Shown here piece by piece: positions 15,802 through 17,669 of a stretch of 17,669 nucleotides of DNA. Under the pieces are notes generated by a model. That model worked only from the letters and a program-made list of their open reading frames with translations, did not search any database and had not been told where the DNA came from. This stretch comes from Alphaproteobacteria bacterium. GTDB taxonomy: Bacteria > Pseudomonadota > Alphaproteobacteria > Thalassobaculales > Thalassobaculaceae. The position numbers were made by a program, and so were the translations under genes. Every line of letters begins with the position of its first letter. Position 1 is the stretch's first letter. The stretch is taken from NCBI GenBank assembly GCA_028822575.1, contig JAPKDN010000013.1, positions 1 to 17,669 of the forward strand, given 5' to 3'.

Positions 15802-16113
15802 AGGTTCCTCCCAAGAACGAGCTGCCGTCCGTGACGCTGGTATATCCGGAGTCCCTGGGCAGCGAGCGGGCGCCGGGTTTCTTTTTCTTGATGCGTAGTC
15901 GACAAATGTGTGATGCCAGACCGGGTCGTATTGACGCCGCTTCAACCTTCAACGACATTCGGCGAAATCGTATGAGCAGCATACCAAGCCATCGCCGAAT
16001 TTATGTCAAGGCCGGCTCGGGGCTGACCACGCATTTGAGAGATTAAATCACGCCTCTCACTCTCATGCCCGCCAAAAGTTGGCCGTGGGTTGGATGGAGG
16101 GACGTAAACCGGA
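15802..16113. promoter_or_regulatory. Divergent livK / SDR control region
   Basis: A 312-bp intergenic region between divergent genes. It holds a perfect 9-bp inverted repeat, ATTCGGCGA (15957-15965) and TCGCCGAAT (15992-16000). This encloses a second perfect inverted repeat GTATG (15970-15974) / CATAC (15980-15984). A weaker TGAGAG/CTCTCA pair lies at 16036-16059. GTAT-N7-ATAC spacing is compatible with a GntR/FCD-type operator, and such a regulator gene lies just beyond the SDR. I could not place convincing -10/-35 boxes for either gene. Confidence 0.4.
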
Positions 16114-16875
16114 GTGACGAACGTGGTGGATTTGACGGGTAAGTTGACGGTGGTAACGGGTGGAGCCTCTGGCATAGGTCGGGCGACGGTGCTGAAGATG
16201 GCCGCCGCTGGTGCGGTTGTCTTCTCCGGCGACATGGACACGGCTGGTAATGTGGAGACCGCCGAAATGGCCCGGGACGCCGGTGGTTCGGTGACCGCCG
16301 TCGCTTTGGATATCGCCGACCGCGACAGTGTCACCTCCTTTGCAGGCGTGGCGAGCGCCAACGGCGCGAACACTGTTGACATCATCGTCAATGTCGCCGG
16401 CTGGGATCGTATCCAACCCTTCCTCGACGCCACGCCCGAGTTCATGGACAAGATCCTAGATATCAACCTGAAGGGCCCGATGAACGTGGTGAAGGCCTTC
16501 CTGCCCGATATGGTCGCAGCCAATGCCGGCAAGATCGTCAGCATCTCAAGCGATGCCGGTCGGGTCGGATCTATGGGTGAGACCATCTATGCCGGCGCCA
16601 AGGGTGGCGTGATCGCGTTTACCAAGTCGCTAGCCCGCGAAACCGCCCGTCACAAGATCAATGTCAACTGCGTCTGCCCCGGCCCGACCAACACGCCGCT
16701 GCTGATGTCGCAGCCCGAGAGCATGCGGGAAAAACTCGCCCGCGCGGTACCGTTTCGCCGTATCGGGGAGCCCGAGGAAATCGCTGACGCGGTGCTGTTC
16801 TTCGCCTCGAATATGTCGGACTACGTCACCGGACAGGTGCTGAGCGTCAGCGGTGGTCTGACTATGGCCGATTAG
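16114..16875 (+). CDS. Short-chain dehydrogenase/reductase (BadH-like)
   Basis: A 253-residue cytoplasmic NAD(P)-dependent SDR. Nucleotide-binding TGGASGIG lies at residues 15-22, with Asp40 at the end of the second strand hinting at NAD preference. The NNAG motif is altered to NVAG (93-96). Active-site residues Asn118, Ser146, Tyr159 and Lys163 are present. CPGPTNTPLL and the C-terminal VTGQVLSVSGGLTMAD resemble 2-hydroxycyclohexanecarboxyl-CoA dehydrogenase (BadH) of alicyclic acid degradation, though general SDR assignments are unreliable. The start is GTG 16114, or GTG 16123, which is better spaced from GGAG at 16111-16114. Divergent from livK and convergent with the GntR gene. Confidence 0.85.
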   Translation: MTNVVDLTGKLTVVTGGASGIGRATVLKMAAAGAVVFSGDMDTAGNVETAEMARDAGGSVTAVALDIADRDSVTSFAGVASANGANTVDIIVNVAGWDRIQPFLDATPEFMDKILDINLKGPMNVVKAFLPDMVAANAGKIVSISSDAGRVGSMGETIYAGAKGGVIAFTKSLARETARHKINVNCVCPGPTNTPLLMSQPESMREKLARAVPFRRIGEPEEIADAVLFFASNMSDYVTGQVLSVSGGLTMAD

Positions 16876-17669
16876 CACGAATATCTCGGACCGTTGATTG
16901 GCAAAACCGAGATCACGCCCTTTTTTTCAGGAACACGCAATGGCGATGACCGACGTCCCGTCGCGCTCCAAATAGGCGGTGATCCGTTTCTGAACAACCC
17001 GATGTGACCATGGGCTAGCGCTTCGGCCCGGTCTGCGTCCCGCGCGACGATGGCCTCGACCATCGCATCGTGCACCTCGGTCACCGATCTCATATGCGGC
17101 TCACACCCGTCGTCATCGGGGTCGTGGATCGAAAAGCTAAGCGCCATGTACCGCATGCCTTCCACGAGGATGCGATAATAGGCGTCGGCCAAATGAGGGC
17201 TGTGCGCCGCTTTGGCGACGGCGTCGTGAAAGGCGAGGTTAGCCTCCACCGAGGCTAGGGTGTCCGAGCCGTTCAAGGCGCGATCATAGTCGGTCTTGGC
17301 GCCTTGAATCGCCAGCAAATTCTGCTTGGAGCGTCGTTCCGCCGCGAGCCGCGTGACGGCGCGCTGTAGCAAATCCAACGCTTCGAGATAGCCGGGAAAC
17401 CCACCCAGGTCCATGGGTTGCACCATCGCTCGCCGGTTGCGGCTTAGAACCACGAGCTTGTCGGGGGCAAGGCGGATCAGGACTTCTCGCACTGGTGTGC
17501 GCGAGACCGCGTAGCGGCTGGAAAGGACTGTCTCGTCCAGCTCTTCACCTGGCTCGATCGCCAAGGTGAGAATATCAGCGCGTCGCCGGGCATGGATGAA
17601 ATCCGCGTTTTGCCCACGAGCGGGGCGAGGGAATATCGCCGCAGGATTCTTGGTTCCCGAGTTTAGGGT
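16872..17669 (-). CDS. GntR-family regulator with FCD domain; 5' end outside window, probable C-terminal frameshift
   Basis: A cytoplasmic DNA-binding repressor or activator. The winged helix is seen as RRRADILTLAIEPGEELDE, then SRYAVSRTPVREVLIRL. The FCD ligand-binding domain follows (NLAFHDAVAKAAH, then EVHDAMVEAIVARDADRAEALAHGHI), whose histidines fit the metal-binding set of FCD domains. No ATG or GTG start exists in frame before the right edge, and conserved GntR sequence continues upstream of the only TTG (17564), so the gene is cut by the window. After HGHIG the frame reads an atypical 40-residue tail to 16872. Moving one frame at the CCC run 16998-17000 gives VVQKRITAYLERDGTS and a stop at 16927, typical of the family. 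A 1-nt deletion or sequence error is likely. Confidence 0.75.
   Translation of the reverse strand, partial: TLNSGTKNPAAIFPRPARGQNADFIHARRRADILTLAIEPGEELDETVLSSRYAVSRTPVREVLIRLAPDKLVVLSRNRRAMVQPMDLGGFPGYLEALDLLQRAVTRLAAERRSKQNLLAIQGAKTDYDRALNGSDTLASVEANLAFHDAVAKAAHSPHLADAYYRILVEGMRYMALSFSIHDPDDDGCEPHMRSVTEVHDAMVEAIVARDADRAEALAHGHIGLFRNGSPPIWSATGRRSSPLRVPEKKGVISVLPINGPRYSC
16883..16927 (+). terminator. Possible terminator after the SDR gene
   Basis: Perfect 7-bp inverted repeat ATCTCGG (16883-16889) / CCGAGAT (16907-16913) with a 17-nt loop, followed after 7 nt by seven T (16921-16927). The long loop and offset T run make it only moderately convincing. The T run coincides with the restored stop of the convergent GntR gene. 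Confidence 0.4.

Overview
The window looks like a piece of an alphaproteobacterial chromosome. It is moderately GC-rich, and it is packed with ABC/TRAP uptake systems, an FCD-type GntR regulator, a BadH-like short-chain dehydrogenase and translationally coupled operons of the kind common in marine or soil Alphaproteobacteria. The taxonomic call is inferred from gene content only. There are no rRNA or tRNA genes, CRISPR arrays, transposases or phage genes that I can see.

Layout, left to right. (1) 193-3415: a nitronate monooxygenase; a divergent metal-efflux pair (CDF transporter on minus, ZntR/CadR-like MerR regulator on plus) around a 19-bp dyad; a YtoQ-family gene; and directly behind it a broken cupin gene. 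(2) 3418-6817, minus: a tightly coupled three-gene operon consisting of an atypical M19 dipeptidase-family protein, a 570-residue protein I do not recognise, and a DUF3726 protein. This is the best candidate for an undescribed system. (3) 6886-8889, minus: a small CxxC protein gene interrupted by an amber codon, then a promoter and a fatty-acid-hydroxylase/sterol-desaturase-type membrane protein overlapping a DUF547 protein. (4) 8931-10838, minus: TRAP transporter small and large permeases ending in a good intrinsic terminator. No substrate-binding (DctP) gene is visible, and the 408 bp upstream hold only a chain of tiny ORFs. (5) 11247-15801, minus: a complete five-gene branched-chain-amino-acid-type ABC transporter (livK-H-M-G-F order) with a strong hairpin between the binding protein and the permeases. 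(6) 16114-17669: an SDR dehydrogenase convergent with a GntR/FCD regulator that runs off the window and has a probable 1-nt frameshift near its C terminus.

How the parts may work together: the metal regulator and exporter form a self-contained Zn/Cd/Pb-type resistance switch. The Liv-type importer, the SDR and the GntR regulator plausibly form a uptake/catabolism module for a small organic acid or amino-acid-like substrate. A nested inverted repeat lies in the divergent livK/SDR promoter region. The dipeptidase operon is of unknown function.

Three genes here carry a nonsense codon or frameshift (cupin, CxxC protein, GntR), which means either recent gene decay or sequence errors. Resolving that would change the annotation of all three.
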